From: Dyadobacter sp. CY261
Lineage (GTDB): Bacteria; Bacteroidota; Bacteroidia; Cytophagales; Spirosomataceae
Assembly (NCBI RefSeq): GCF_021440085.1
Contig: NZ_JAKCPW010000008.1
Coordinates: 124,001 to 188,000 of the forward strand
Direction of reading: 5' to 3'
Length of the DNA: 64,000 nucleotides
Both the position numbers and the translations under genes were made by a program. Position 1 is the first letter of the stretch. The number at the start of each line of letters is the position of its first letter. The notes below the pieces were generated by a model. That model was not told where the DNA came from. It saw only the letters and a list, made by a program, of their open reading frames with translations, and did not search any database. Of this stretch, positions 1-8,532 are shown one piece after another.

Positions 1-267
1 CGGGATTTTAACCACGATTTTCTCGTCGATCTCTACCAGCTCTTCTCCTTCGCGGATCATACCTTCCAGATCTACCGAAATTACTTCCGCACTTACATCA
101 CCATCCACGATATCGCAGATAGCTTTGTAGTGGCGCATTATATTATCCTTACCTGTGATTCCTTCTTTTGCCATCAAGGATGGGTTGGTGGTAACACCAT
201 CTAAAACACCCAGTGCCTGCGCTTCCCGAATTTCATTCAGGTTAGCAGTATCAATGAAAAATTTCAT
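1..267 (-). CDS. Transaldolase / fructose-6-phosphate aldolase-type protein (partial, N-terminal part)
   Basis: The minus strand opens with ATG at 267 and reads without a stop to the window edge, giving 89 N-terminal residues that begin MKFFIDTANLNEI and continue through LGVLDGVTTNPSLMAKEGI. This is the signature start of the small transaldolase family (TalB-like / fructose-6-phosphate aldolase), class I aldolases of the pentose phosphate pathway. The TTNPS motif is the conserved phosphate-side segment; the Schiff-base lysine lies further on and is outside the window. About 215-220 residues are usual, so more than half is missing. Small transaldolases and F6P aldolases cannot be separated from this fragment. 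It lies downstream of the ffs gene on the same strand. Confidence 0.9.
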   Translation of the reverse strand, partial: MKFFIDTANLNEIREAQALGVLDGVTTNPSLMAKEGITGKDNIMRHYKAICDIVDGDVSAEVISVDLEGMIREGEELVEIDEKIVVKIP

Positions 268-368
268 ATTGAAAATTTATTGGTTAGAATATTCCACAAA
301 AGTAGAAAACCCTGAACAAAAGCAAAAAGAAAGAAAGGGGGAATCGAAGTGGGGAGGAAATAAAAAAA

Positions 369-459
369 GGCAAACCGAGAATCTCACCGCATCAACCACC
401 TACCCTTGCTTCCGTCAGGACCTGGGGGATTCGGAAGGAGCTGGTAGTTCCGATTTGCC
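369..459 (-). ncRNA. ffs: Signal recognition particle RNA, small bacterial type (4.5S RNA)
   Basis: On the minus strand there is a hairpin whose tip reads GGTCCTGACGGAAGCAAGGG, the domain IV signature that binds Ffh (GGAAGC tetraloop region and asymmetric loop). The RNA ends pair over nine bases: GGCAAATCG at 451-459 with CGGTTTGCC-type sequence at 369-377. The 3' end runs straight into a T-rich stretch (362-368), which would end transcription. The length of about 91 nt fits the short 4.5S form lacking the Alu domain. A Bacteroidota -7 box sits just upstream. The RNA works with Ffh and FtsY to target nascent membrane proteins. Confidence 0.9.
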
Positions 460-464
460 GGGTG

Positions 465-472
465 CAAAGATA
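465..472 (-). promoter_or_regulatory. -7 box of the ffs promoter
   Basis: On the minus strand the octamer TATCTTTG matches the Bacteroidota -7 consensus TAnnTTTG exactly and ends 5 nt before the inferred first base of ffs. A TTTTTG stretch lies 15 nt further upstream, shorter than the usual 17-23 nt spacing, so the -33 element is uncertain. Confidence 0.65.
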
Positions 473-519
473 AGGACATTTTATTAACAAAAAGAAAACA
501 TTCCTGTGAGCTTTCGCCT

Positions 520-527
520 TACTTTTG
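520..527 (+). promoter_or_regulatory. -7 box upstream of the TPR lipoprotein gene
   Basis: TACTTTTG matches TAnnTTTG exactly and lies 26 nt before the ATG at 554. No clear TTTG is found at the -33 position. It faces away from the ffs promoter about 50 bp off, so the two form a divergent pair. Confidence 0.55.
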
Positions 528-553
528 TGCGAAACAACTAGAAATGAACCAGT

Positions 554-1255
554 ATGCCCCGATTATTTTTTTTATTTTTTCTGATTTTCCTTTACTCCTG
601 CTCTCAATCCTCTGACGCCTTTCTGCAAAAAGGCAAAGAGCTGATGCAACAGGGCAAGACCCGCGAGGCCATTGAATTTATTAATAAGGCCATCGAAAAA
701 AGTACAACAAATGCCGACGCTTTCAACCTCCGCGGCGTCGCTTACTACGAATTGAAAGAGTACGACAATGCTCTACTCGATTTCGCCCAGGCAATAAAGT
801 TGAAACCTGCCTCCTACCGACCCTACTTTAACCGCGCGTTGCTTTATACGGATGAAAATAAGCTGGATTCCGCATTTGCCGACTATAATAAATCGGCCGA
901 GCTCGCACCCGACACTGCCGACGTTTTCGTGAACCGAGGCCAGTTGCTGGTGCTGATGGACAAAACACCGGAAGCGATCCAGGATTTTGAAAAGGCTACC
1001 AAACTTGACGACAACAATAAGCAAGCATGGTACAATCTCGGCAATACCTACTACCGCGCTCAGGATTACAAAAAAGCCACCTTAGCATTCCGCCAGACCG
1101 TCAAGCTGGATGCCGCATATGGCAAGGCATTCTACGGACTCGGGCTCTCGCAGTGGAACGACGGTGAAAAAGATCTCGGCTGTACGAATTTGAAACAGGC
1201 TCTGAACCTGGGATATAGCGACGCTGCCAACGCGCTGACGCAATTTTGTCAGTAA
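554..1255 (+). CDS. TPR-repeat lipoprotein
   Basis: The 233-residue product starts with a hydrophobic signal (LFFLFFLIFLYSC) ending in a lipobox-like YSC, so Cys16 should be lipidated and the protein anchored to a membrane facing the periplasm. The rest consists of about five 34-residue tetratricopeptide repeats, each with the G/A-Y-x-x-G and A-x-x-x-x-A-I-x-L-x-P pattern (for example the DNALLDFAQAIKLKP and KKATLAFRQTVKLD segments). TPR proteins act as scaffolds; no catalytic motif is present and the partner cannot be told from sequence. It has its own promoter and a 95-nt gap before the next gene. Confidence 0.85.
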   Translation: MPRLFFLFFLIFLYSCSQSSDAFLQKGKELMQQGKTREAIEFINKAIEKSTTNADAFNLRGVAYYELKEYDNALLDFAQAIKLKPASYRPYFNRALLYTDENKLDSAFADYNKSAELAPDTADVFVNRGQLLVLMDKTPEAIQDFEKATKLDDNNKQAWYNLGNTYYRAQDYKKATLAFRQTVKLDAAYGKAFYGLGLSQWNDGEKDLGCTNLKQALNLGYSDAANALTQFCQ

Positions 1256-1350
1256 TTGATGTGTTAAAATAACGTCTCCGGCAGTTAATAATCAACCGGT
1301 AACAGCTTTTTAAAATAACCTGACATCGTTCTACATTCAAACCCACTACC

Positions 1351-1680
1351 ATGAGACTTTTAAAGATACTTTTCGGGGTTATATTCGTAATCTTTGCCTA
1401 TCTGCAACTGAACGATCCCGATTCCGGGGTCTGGATAGCAATTTATAGCTTTGCTGCCCTCGGCTGCTTCATGAGTATCCGGGAGCTCTGGCCTCCTTGG
1501 GTATTTTACGCGCTCGCCGCTGGCTATCTCATAGGTGGGATATTGCAATGGCCGCCTGAATTTGAAGGGATTTTCTTCGGTGAAACGGCCATGAGAAGCC
1601 TCAACATCGAGTTGGCGCGCGAATCGCTTGGATTGGGCATCTGTGCAGTCGTTATGGCGGTGCTGGGTAAATGGGGGTGA
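1351..1680 (+). CDS. TMEM220-family small integral membrane protein
   Basis: The 109-residue protein is mostly hydrophobic, with about four transmembrane segments (near residues 4-20, 25-43, 48-66 and 88-106). The NDPDSGVWIAIY stretch after the first helix is the hallmark of the TMEM220 family, whose bacterial members have no assigned function. The stop codon is directly followed by the birA stop on the other strand, with no base between them. Confidence 0.8.
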   Translation: MRLLKILFGVIFVIFAYLQLNDPDSGVWIAIYSFAALGCFMSIRELWPPWVFYALAAGYLIGGILQWPPEFEGIFFGETAMRSLNIELARESLGLGICAVVMAVLGKWG

Positions 1681-2448
1681 TCAGTCCCTGACCCATTCAA
1701 TTTCTTTTAACCCAAATTCCAGTTCTTCCGGCTCGGTGGCCAGTCTAACACGTAGCTTTCCCAGCGGTGTTACGCTGGTCACCGTGCCATTTGTAACATT
1801 TCCATTGTGCAGAAATTTCACATCTTTCTGGTAACCATACAAATAACCCAAATACTCACTGCGAATTACATCGTTCTGATGGCCTGACCGCAGCCTGATA
1901 TAATAGGCATCCAGAAACTTCAGCAACTTGTGAAATTCCTCAGGCAATGCAAATGCTTGTCCGGTTTCGCGAAAAAGGGATGTGGCATGACTACTTTCAA
2001 ACTCTGACTGATTGATATTCACGCCAATCCCCACGATCGAACTAGCATATCTGGTGCCCTGAAGCGAATTTTCGATCAGTACTCCACAAGATTTGCGGTT
2101 GTTCATGTAAATGTCGTTCGGCCATTTGACCTTTGTGTCGGCCACGTAACTTCCCAGATAAGCACGGATCGCCAGCGCTGTGACCTGGCTAATCAGAAAT
2201 TGCTCTTGAATTGGCAAAAATGACGGTGTGAGAATGACGGAAAACGTCAGATTTTCACTTGCATTTGCATTCCACACCGTTCCGCGCTGACCTCTTCCTT
2301 TTATCTGGTTGTCGGTAATGACAACGGTTCCTTCCTCGAACAGCCCCGCATGCACTATTTCAGCCGCTATGTCGTTGGTGGAATGACAAGTTGGCAGGTA
2401 TATAACTTTTTTACCAATTATTAGCGTGTCCTGTGTAGAGTTGTACAA
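1681..2448 (-). CDS. birA: Biotin--[acetyl-CoA-carboxylase] ligase
   Basis: This 255-residue protein activates biotin with ATP to biotinyl-AMP and attaches it to the lysine of the biotin carboxyl carrier protein. The catalytic biotin-loop motif GRGQRG is at residues 51-56 and the KWPND motif at 108-112, followed by a small C-terminal domain. There is no N-terminal DNA-binding domain, so it is a ligase only and not the BirA repressor type. The reading frame upstream closes at a TAA 18 nt away with no ATG, so translation must start at TTG (2446-2448) or nearby; the CHSTND motif near residue 21 supports this start. It is divergent from rsfS. Confidence 0.9.
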   Translation of the reverse strand: MYNSTQDTLIIGKKVIYLPTCHSTNDIAAEIVHAGLFEEGTVVITDNQIKGRGQRGTVWNANASENLTFSVILTPSFLPIQEQFLISQVTALAIRAYLGSYVADTKVKWPNDIYMNNRKSCGVLIENSLQGTRYASSIVGIGVNINQSEFESSHATSLFRETGQAFALPEEFHKLLKFLDAYYIRLRSGHQNDVIRSEYLGYLYGYQKDVKFLHNGNVTNGTVTSVTPLGKLRVRLATEPEELEFGLKEIEWVRD

Positions 2449-2493
2449 TTTTTTTGTTTTACTTTAGGGTTTTAGAAAAGGTAAATACAACGC

Positions 2494-2877
2494 ATGAAAG
2501 AACGCAAAAATAAAGAACTATCCTCAAAAGATCTCACCGAACTGGTGGTGAAGGGAATGACAGAAAAGAAAGGTTTGGACATTGCCATATTAGACCTCAG
2601 AAAAGTAAAAAACTCAATAACCGATTTTTTCGTGATCTGCTCGGGTAATTCCGATACACAAATAGATGCTTTGGCGAACTCTGTCGAAGACGAAGTTTAT
2701 AAAATATCCAAAACAGAGCCCTGGCAAAAAGAAGGAAAGGCGAATGGGGAATGGATTTTGATTGACTATGTGGACGTTGTCGCACATATTTTCAACAAAG
2801 AACGCCGTAAGCATTACGATCTGGAAGAACTTTGGGGAGATGCAGAGGTGACGTACCTGGAAGACTCCATGGTATAA
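2494..2877 (+). CDS. rsfS: Ribosomal silencing factor RsfS
   Basis: The 127-residue protein belongs to the RsfS/Iojap/DUF143 family. These proteins bind ribosomal protein uL14 and block joining of the 30S and 50S subunits, which lowers translation in starvation. Family marks seen are the early DLR segment, SITDFFVICSGNSDTQIDALA, and the C-terminal WILIDYVDVVAHIF. Length is normal for the family (105-130). It precedes ftsH by 72 nt, with a weak hairpin between them. Confidence 0.92.
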   Translation: MKERKNKELSSKDLTELVVKGMTEKKGLDIAILDLRKVKNSITDFFVICSGNSDTQIDALANSVEDEVYKISKTEPWQKEGKANGEWILIDYVDVVAHIFNKERRKHYDLEELWGDAEVTYLEDSMV

Positions 2878-2880
2878 AGA

Positions 2881-2925
2881 CCCGTCGGGCGAACATTAGC
2901 CCCGCCGGGATTGTTGTTTATTATA
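2881..2925 (+). terminator. Possible weak terminator between rsfS and ftsH
   Basis: CCCGTCGGG (2881-2889) can pair with CCCGCCGGG (2901-2909) apart from the central base, and T-rich sequence follows. The interrupted stem makes this a weak candidate; partial readthrough into ftsH is possible. Confidence 0.3.
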
Positions 2926-2949
2926 TTTCCTCTTAATTAAAACGAACGA

Positions 2950-5007
2950 ATGTCTGAAAACGATAACAAAAGGGGGCCACTCAACCCTAAAAGTCCTCAG
3001 AAGGGATATCAAGGTTGGATAATAGCCGCTCTGATCGCTACTATACTCGGAATCACGTACCTCAACAGAACCTCAACGATCCGCGAAACCACTCAGAAGC
3101 GTTTCGAGAAAATGATGGTAGACAAGGAAGTGGAACGCGTAACTATTGTAAACGACAAATCAGTAGAAATTACGCTAAAACCGGAAGCGCTCAAACTCGA
3201 CAAATATAGGGTAGTTGCAAAAGAAAATAATTATTTCGGTGGGGAAACTGCTTCCCACTACCAGTTTCAGGTAACATCGGCGGAGACTTTCAAGAAGGAC
3301 TTCGATAAAATGCAGGAAGGCATTCCCGACGATGATAAGGTGCCTTTTGTGGTGGATACCCGAAACGACTGGACCAGCTTCCTTGGAACCTGGGGCTTTT
3401 TCATTGTAATGATCCTGGTCATGTACTTTATCCTCGGCAGAATGTCGGGCGGTGTAGGCCCTGGTGGTCAGATTTTCAATATCGGCCGGTCTCGTGCAAC
3501 GCTTTTTGATGCTGAAAACAAAGTTAAGATCACTTTTAATGATGTGGCAGGCCTCGATGAAGCAAAAGAAGAAATCAAAGAAATAGTAGAATACCTCCAA
3601 AGCCCGGACAAATTCAAGAAACTGGGTGCTAAAATCCCCAAAGGCGCATTACTCGTGGGCCCTCCGGGAACCGGTAAAACCTTGCTTGCAAAAGCGGTGG
3701 CCGGAGAAGCAGGCGTACCCTTCTTCTCCCTTTCAGGTTCCGACTTCGTGGAAATGTTTGTAGGTGTGGGTGCAGCGCGTGTACGTGACTTGTTTAAGCA
3801 AGCGAAAGAAAAAGCGCCTTGTATCATATTTATTGACGAGATCGACGCGGTAGGTCGTTCACGTGGCCGTGGTGCCATGCCCGGCTCTAACGACGAACGT
3901 GAAAATACATTGAACTCCCTGCTCGTTGAAATGGACGGTTTTGCAACCGATTCCGGTATCATCATTGTGGCAGCCACCAACCGACCAGACGTTCTTGACC
4001 CTGCTTTGCTTCGTCCGGGACGTTTTGACCGCCAGATTTCAGTCGATAAGCCAGACGTAATTGGTCGTGAAGCCATTTTCAAAGTCCATTTAAAACCTTT
4101 GAAGCTCTCTACGGACGTTAATATCCAGAAACTTTCATCTCAAACTCCCGGTTTTGCCGGTGCTGAGATCGCTAACGTTTGTAACGAAGCAGCATTGATT
4201 GCCGCACGTCGTAATCGTGACGAAGTGACCATGCAGGACTTCCAGGATGCCATGGACCGTGTGATCGGTGGTTTGGAAAAGAAAAACAAACTGATCTCAC
4301 CGGAAGAAAAGCAGATCGTAGCCTACCACGAAGCCGGACACGCAGTAGCTGGCTGGTTCCTGGAACACGCGGATCCCTTGGTAAAAGTGTCGATCGTACC
4401 ACGTGGTGTGGCGGCATTAGGTTACGCACAGTATCTCCCGCGTGAGCAGTATCTGTACCGCACAGAGCAGTTGTTTGATGAAATGTGTATGACATTGGGC
4501 GGCCGTGCTGCGGAGGATGTCGTATTTGGGAAAATCTCTACCGGCGCATTGAGTGACCTTGAAAGAGTAACCAAAGTAGCATACAGCATGGTAACCATGT
4601 ACGGTATGAATGAGCGGATTGGTAATATTTCGTTCTATGATTCGAAGCAATCCGATTACGCATTTACCAAACCTTACTCCGAATCGACGTCACAAGCGAT
4701 CGATGAAGAGGTTAGAAAATTGGTTGATCAGGCATATCAATTCGTTAAAGGCCTGCTGAGCGAAAAACGTGATGCGTTAGAAGTGTTGGCGAAGGAATTG
4801 CTCGAAAAAGAGATCCTGTTCCAGGCTGATCTTGAAAAACTGATTGGCAAGCGTCCTTATGAGAAGGAAACGAGCTATCAGGCTTATATCAACCGCCGTT
4901 CGAACGAGGAAGCTGCAATCCACGAAGAAGTGGTGAAACAGACCCTCGAAAAGGAACGTAAAGAAGAAGAAATGGCAGAAGCCGAAAAAAGTGCCGACAA
5001 CGAATAA
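2950..5007 (+). CDS. ftsH: ATP-dependent zinc metalloprotease FtsH
   Basis: This 685-residue membrane protease extracts and degrades misassembled membrane proteins and unstable regulators. Seen in order: a transmembrane helix at about residues 23-38, a periplasmic domain, a second helix at about 145-163, the AAA+ module with Walker A GPPGTGKT (237-244), Walker B IIFIDEIDAVG and the arginine-rich second region of homology (LLRPGRFDRQI), then the zinc protease motif HEAGH (460-464). The C-terminal tail after residue 650 is charged and rich in Glu/Lys (ERKEEEMAEAEKSADNE), as in other Bacteroidota. It is monocistronic in appearance, followed by a strong terminator. Confidence 0.97.
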   Translation: MSENDNKRGPLNPKSPQKGYQGWIIAALIATILGITYLNRTSTIRETTQKRFEKMMVDKEVERVTIVNDKSVEITLKPEALKLDKYRVVAKENNYFGGETASHYQFQVTSAETFKKDFDKMQEGIPDDDKVPFVVDTRNDWTSFLGTWGFFIVMILVMYFILGRMSGGVGPGGQIFNIGRSRATLFDAENKVKITFNDVAGLDEAKEEIKEIVEYLQSPDKFKKLGAKIPKGALLVGPPGTGKTLLAKAVAGEAGVPFFSLSGSDFVEMFVGVGAARVRDLFKQAKEKAPCIIFIDEIDAVGRSRGRGAMPGSNDERENTLNSLLVEMDGFATDSGIIIVAATNRPDVLDPALLRPGRFDRQISVDKPDVIGREAIFKVHLKPLKLSTDVNIQKLSSQTPGFAGAEIANVCNEAALIAARRNRDEVTMQDFQDAMDRVIGGLEKKNKLISPEEKQIVAYHEAGHAVAGWFLEHADPLVKVSIVPRGVAALGYAQYLPREQYLYRTEQLFDEMCMTLGGRAAEDVVFGKISTGALSDLERVTKVAYSMVTMYGMNERIGNISFYDSKQSDYAFTKPYSESTSQAIDEEVRKLVDQAYQFVKGLLSEKRDALEVLAKELLEKEILFQADLEKLIGKRPYEKETSYQAYINRRSNEEAAIHEEVVKQTLEKERKEEEMAEAEKSADNE

Positions 5008-5036
5008 AAAGTTGATTTTTTAGGCATTAAATATGC

Positions 5037-5074
5037 AATAGCCGGACAATTCAACCTGTCCGGCTATTATTTTT
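5037..5074 (+). terminator. Intrinsic terminator after ftsH
   Basis: AATAGCCGGACA (5037-5048) pairs with TGTCCGGCTATT (5057-5068) in a perfect 12-bp stem with an 8-nt loop, followed by ATTTTTA. It lies 30 nt after the ftsH stop. Confidence 0.85.
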
Positions 5075-5115
5075 ACAGGAATACAATATTTTTTACCCTA
5101 AACCTTCAAAGCAAA

Positions 5116-6063
5116 ATGTCCTTTGAAATTTTCAAACAGCAATTTGGCGACCTAACCGAATATGTCATACACGAAACAACTACGGAAAACCGCTGTGTAA
5201 TTATCCCAGAGCTGGGCGGAATTGTTCGCCAACTTTCATTAAGAAAAGGCCTTACCCTCTTTTCTCTCCTGAAAATGCCCCCTACCCCTAATGCGCTCGT
5301 CGCCGATACGAAGAGTGCGAGCGAACTGCTATTCCCATTTGCAAGCCGCATTCCTGAGGGGAAATACAAATTTCTCGGCAAAGACTACCAGTTAGATAAA
5401 AATGAAGATGGCGGCGAAAATGCCATCCACGGGCTTGTCCGGAAAAACCATTTCCGATTGGATGAGCAGACTATTCACGAGGATTACGCGCGCATTCAGC
5501 TGTCATACACCATCGACAACGCGAGCGGATATCCGTTTAAGGTCCATTTCTCCGTGCGCTATACCCTGCATGCAGATGGCCGTTTCGAGCTGAAATATGA
5601 AGCTAAAAACGAAGGCACAGCGCCTTGCCCGACGATGTTTGGCTGGCACCCTTATTGGGTTCTCGGCAACGAAGATGTAGAAGCTTGGAAAATCAATATT
5701 CCGTCGAGACGGCTGGTCACATTCAACGAAAACCTCATCCCTGTCGGAACTGAACCATTCACAATGGAGATGCCGACATTGCTGCATCGGAAGGAGTTTG
5801 ATAACTGCTTCATCGTAGATTCGTCCAGCACGCACGCTGTGACTGAGCTGGTTTCGAAAAATCAGGATGTTACCCTGCGTATCCGGCAGGAAACGGGAGA
5901 AGGTAAGTTCAATTACCTGGTTGTATACACGCCGCCTGCACGTGATTGTGTGGCGATCGAGCCGCTGACTGCCAATGTAGATTCATTTAATACAGGCGAT
6001 GGCTTAAATATCCTGGGCCCGGGGCTCACAATTGATGGCACTATTGTCGTGTCCCTAGTTTAG
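5116..6063 (+). CDS. Aldose 1-epimerase family protein
   Basis: The 315-residue protein has the galactose mutarotase fold and would interconvert alpha and beta anomers of sugars. Family marks: LFPFASRIPEGKY, the NAIHGLVR histidine motif (family HG motif), PTMFGWHPYW with a catalytic-type histidine, and a C-terminal AIEPLTANVDSFN where the acidic residue is the expected catalytic glutamate. No signal peptide is seen, so it should be cytoplasmic. Its substrate is not clear. Its last 23 nt overlap the tail of the nucleotidyltransferase gene on the other strand. Confidence 0.85.
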   Translation: MSFEIFKQQFGDLTEYVIHETTTENRCVIIPELGGIVRQLSLRKGLTLFSLLKMPPTPNALVADTKSASELLFPFASRIPEGKYKFLGKDYQLDKNEDGGENAIHGLVRKNHFRLDEQTIHEDYARIQLSYTIDNASGYPFKVHFSVRYTLHADGRFELKYEAKNEGTAPCPTMFGWHPYWVLGNEDVEAWKINIPSRRLVTFNENLIPVGTEPFTMEMPTLLHRKEFDNCFIVDSSSTHAVTELVSKNQDVTLRIRQETGEGKFNYLVVYTPPARDCVAIEPLTANVDSFNTGDGLNILGPGLTIDGTIVVSLV

Positions 6064-7156
6064 CCAGGCGCTGCTTGTATCTGAATTTACTCCAGATTAG
6101 TTGAAATTCGGTCAAGTATTTAAAGTGACCCAGGATCAACCTGGTTTTGTGTTTGATACCATCGTGTATCGACAATCCATGTTTGAAATAGGGCCAGGTG
6201 GAGTTGGAAGGCTCTTTCATTCTTTTTTCCCAATTTCGAAGATACGAATGAGGAAGAAGAGTGGTCTCGAATACAGGCCATTCCTCTTTCCATTCCATTC
6301 CCAACACACGAAGCAAGCCGACACTTTGGATAAACAAGGAGAATATTCCCTTTTGCTTTGCAATTTCTGCCACAGTATTCCAGTTCGTCATACTTCCGAA
6401 CCTACGCATGTACGCAGCAAAATCCGCCACATATTTAAGTTTGCGCCATTCTTCTTTTCCCCCGTGATGCACCAATAACAACAACAATTGATACTCCCGT
6501 TGAAACGAACTGATATCGGATCCAAGGAATGCGTACTCTTCTTTATATTTAGCCCATTCATCAGAAGGAAAATCAAATGCGAGCCGGGGATATGCAATCC
6601 GCCAGTGCGCTTCAACAACGCTTTGTACTGATTTGTCAGGATGGTTTATCATCGGTATATGATAATCTGTTCTGAAAAAGCGCTTCCTGGTCTTCGGGTT
6701 GCGAAGCAGGTAAAGCCTATATTCGTCTGTGACATATCCACCTTGGGTCATTAGCAGCTCATATGCCTTTGTAAACGAAAACTCGGGAATAAGAACGTCA
6801 ATATCACCGAATTCTCTTTGACTAACGTTCCCATAAAGCCAATCTGCCCAAAAGCTTCCTTTGTACGCGAAAGAGTCGACCCCGTGTTCCTTCAAAAGAT
6901 TTGAGACGTCCACCAGTTCTTTCGCCGCTACCATATTGGAAAAGGCAATTTGCTGACAATCTTCCCGAAGTATCGCCTGAATCTCAGGCATACTTTCCCG
7001 TTCATTCAGGTACGAAAGTAATTGCGGGCGGACCTGGTGATATCTGGCCAAATCATAAAGCTTACCGGTATTAACCACCTCAGTGCGGTGGTCGTTTTGC
7101 GAACCGAGACATGCGTCCAGAATCAATGAAAGCTCCGTTGAGGATGTTTTAACCAT
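6041..7156 (-). CDS. Nucleotidyltransferase of the lasso-cluster type (NTP_transf_5 family)
   Basis: The 371-residue protein carries the minimal nucleotidyltransferase core of the PF14907-type family: AYKG (97-100), then R114 and the acidic motif GDIDVLI (117-123) with two metal-binding aspartates at 118 and 120. The rest is helical, without other motifs. Related proteins occur in lasso peptide clusters such as that of pseudomycoidin, where a kinase and a nucleotidyltransferase modify the peptide tail. Its ATG overlaps the stop of the kinase gene (TGATG), so the two are translationally coupled, and it is the last gene of the four-gene operon. Substrate unknown; the nucleotide or sugar donor cannot be inferred. 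Confidence 0.8.
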   Translation of the reverse strand: MVKTSSTELSLILDACLGSQNDHRTEVVNTGKLYDLARYHQVRPQLLSYLNERESMPEIQAILREDCQQIAFSNMVAAKELVDVSNLLKEHGVDSFAYKGSFWADWLYGNVSQREFGDIDVLIPEFSFTKAYELLMTQGGYVTDEYRLYLLRNPKTRKRFFRTDYHIPMINHPDKSVQSVVEAHWRIAYPRLAFDFPSDEWAKYKEEYAFLGSDISSFQREYQLLLLLVHHGGKEEWRKLKYVADFAAYMRRFGSMTNWNTVAEIAKQKGIFSLFIQSVGLLRVLGMEWKEEWPVFETTLLPHSYLRNWEKRMKEPSNSTWPYFKHGLSIHDGIKHKTRLILGHFKYLTEFQLIWSKFRYKQRLAKLGTRQ

Positions 7157-8070
7157 CAGTCCTGGGTCTCCTTTTCAAATACCTCCCTCGCCCATTCTTC
7201 CAATTTCCCAAAGTCCTCAGGCCGTTCTTTCGTCCACATTTCAGCGGATTTAGCACATTTGAAGCTGTCCTCAAAATGCTCTTTCAGTGCCTGGCCTTCC
7301 AGCAAACCGAGCGGTAAAGGAAAGTTGGCAAGGCTCTCCGTTGCAACCGACATGGGCGGCAAAGGTGCGTCGGGCTCCCCAGAGACATTTTTATGTAAAA
7401 ACAAAACCTGTTTCAGCCTGATTTTTTCATGTCGGAAGTCTTCTTTCGGCTGGTAAGCGAACTTATTCACCCCTTCGGTAACCGGCGTTAGATTTGCACG
7501 GTTATAGTTCAGGCCGGATACCGTGTTATCCCATATTTTAAGTTGCGGATATGCTGGTACCACAAACGCCGCTCCATCGGCACCGAAGCTGATCGCTGTA
7601 AGATCATCACTAAGAAGCGTACCTCCGGCTTTTATGAATGCAGCGGCCGTTGTCGATTTACCGGCCCCGGGTTCGCCGGTAAAACACCAGGCCCCATTGC
7701 CGATCTTGACTGCACTTGCGTGTAAAAGAAAGAAATTCAATTGATATAGAATAAGGCCTATCGCTTCGCTTACCGTGAAAAGGCTGAGCAGTTCAGGATC
7801 ATCAGTGAGCGGATCCACTTCCAGCAAATTTCCATTTGAAGCCTTGAAATTAGCTACACCTTCCCAGTTCAGGTAGGCGACACCGGCATCGTCGACGGCA
7901 AACAAAGCACGTATTTTCCGACGGTAAATATGTGTTTCTGAAAGTGGCGGAATGGAGAAATTGCTAACGACAATTCTTAAATCCTGTGTTTGCGTTTCGT
8001 GATCCTGACAGAGTTCTGTAAGTTCTAGTTCAGAATGAATGCTCAACCCGAAGGCCTTGTAAAAATGCAT
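7156..8070 (-). CDS. HPr-kinase-like serine kinase, lasso-cluster type
   Basis: The 304-residue protein resembles the C-terminal P-loop domain of HPr kinase/phosphorylase. It shows LLHASAV just before the core, the Walker A loop GEPGAGKST (132-140), the acidic pair LLSDDLTAI (155-156) and a PAYPQLKIW segment (172-180). It lacks the HPr-kinase N-terminal domain, and its first 115 residues form a different domain. In paeninodin-type lasso clusters such kinases phosphorylate the side chain at the peptide's C-terminus; that role here is inference. It sits between the protease-like gene (18-nt gap) and the nucleotidyltransferase (1-nt overlap). Confidence 0.82.
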   Translation of the reverse strand: MHFYKAFGLSIHSELELTELCQDHETQTQDLRIVVSNFSIPPLSETHIYRRKIRALFAVDDAGVAYLNWEGVANFKASNGNLLEVDPLTDDPELLSLFTVSEAIGLILYQLNFFLLHASAVKIGNGAWCFTGEPGAGKSTTAAAFIKAGGTLLSDDLTAISFGADGAAFVVPAYPQLKIWDNTVSGLNYNRANLTPVTEGVNKFAYQPKEDFRHEKIRLKQVLFLHKNVSGEPDAPLPPMSVATESLANFPLPLGLLEGQALKEHFEDSFKCAKSAEMWTKERPEDFGKLEEWAREVFEKETQD

Positions 8071-8088
8071 GTGAGATAATTAATTAAA

Positions 8089-8529
8089 CTACTCCCAAAC
8101 CCATAGCCGCCGGTATGACACCGTAGTTGGCCATTGCCCGATCACGATGGAACCGTTTCGTTCGATCCAGGCGTGCGCCTCAAAGTGCTTCGCCGGATTT
8201 ATTTCAATTCCGATTTCCAAAGTGACGGCCGGGACCTTGCGAAGCATATATTTCGCAGCTAATGCCCTTGGAAGACACAGAAGCTCAAAAGGCAGTAAAT
8301 TGGCCGCAGTGTCCACCGCCCAGACGATACGACCTATCTCCGCCTGTGGCATTTCCTTTACTCGCCGAGCGGCAGTCAACCAATGAAAGATTTTTCGAAA
8401 AAGGTTAAAAGGGAATACTGCTAAACCGAATTTGATAAGGGACAGACAAAGGGATGCTTTCAGAAATAGAATTTTTTCTGAAACGGACAACGTCCGCCAC
8501 CGCTGTACAAATCTGCCAAACTGTTTCAA
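8089..8529 (-). CDS. Lasso peptide biosynthesis B2-like protein (transglutaminase-like protease)
   Basis: The 146-residue protein matches the Transglut_core3 family, the leader peptidases (B2/McjB-type) of lasso peptide pathways. A helical N-terminal part (W11-RTLSVSEK and hydrophobic 20-50) is followed by the catalytic cysteine in LLCLPRALA (C85) and the histidine in FEAHAWIE (H119). The third triad residue, usually an acid some 12 residues later, is not evident; Q132 stands near that place. The frame upstream is closed by the PqqD-like gene's TAA only 3 nt away, so the start must be TTG at 8527-8529. That tight spacing indicates coupled translation with the recognition protein. Confidence 0.8.
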   Translation of the reverse strand: MKQFGRFVQRWRTLSVSEKILFLKASLCLSLIKFGLAVFPFNLFRKIFHWLTAARRVKEMPQAEIGRIVWAVDTAANLLPFELLCLPRALAAKYMLRKVPAVTLEIGIEINPAKHFEAHAWIERNGSIVIGQWPTTVSYRRLWVWE

Positions 8530-8532
8530 TGC

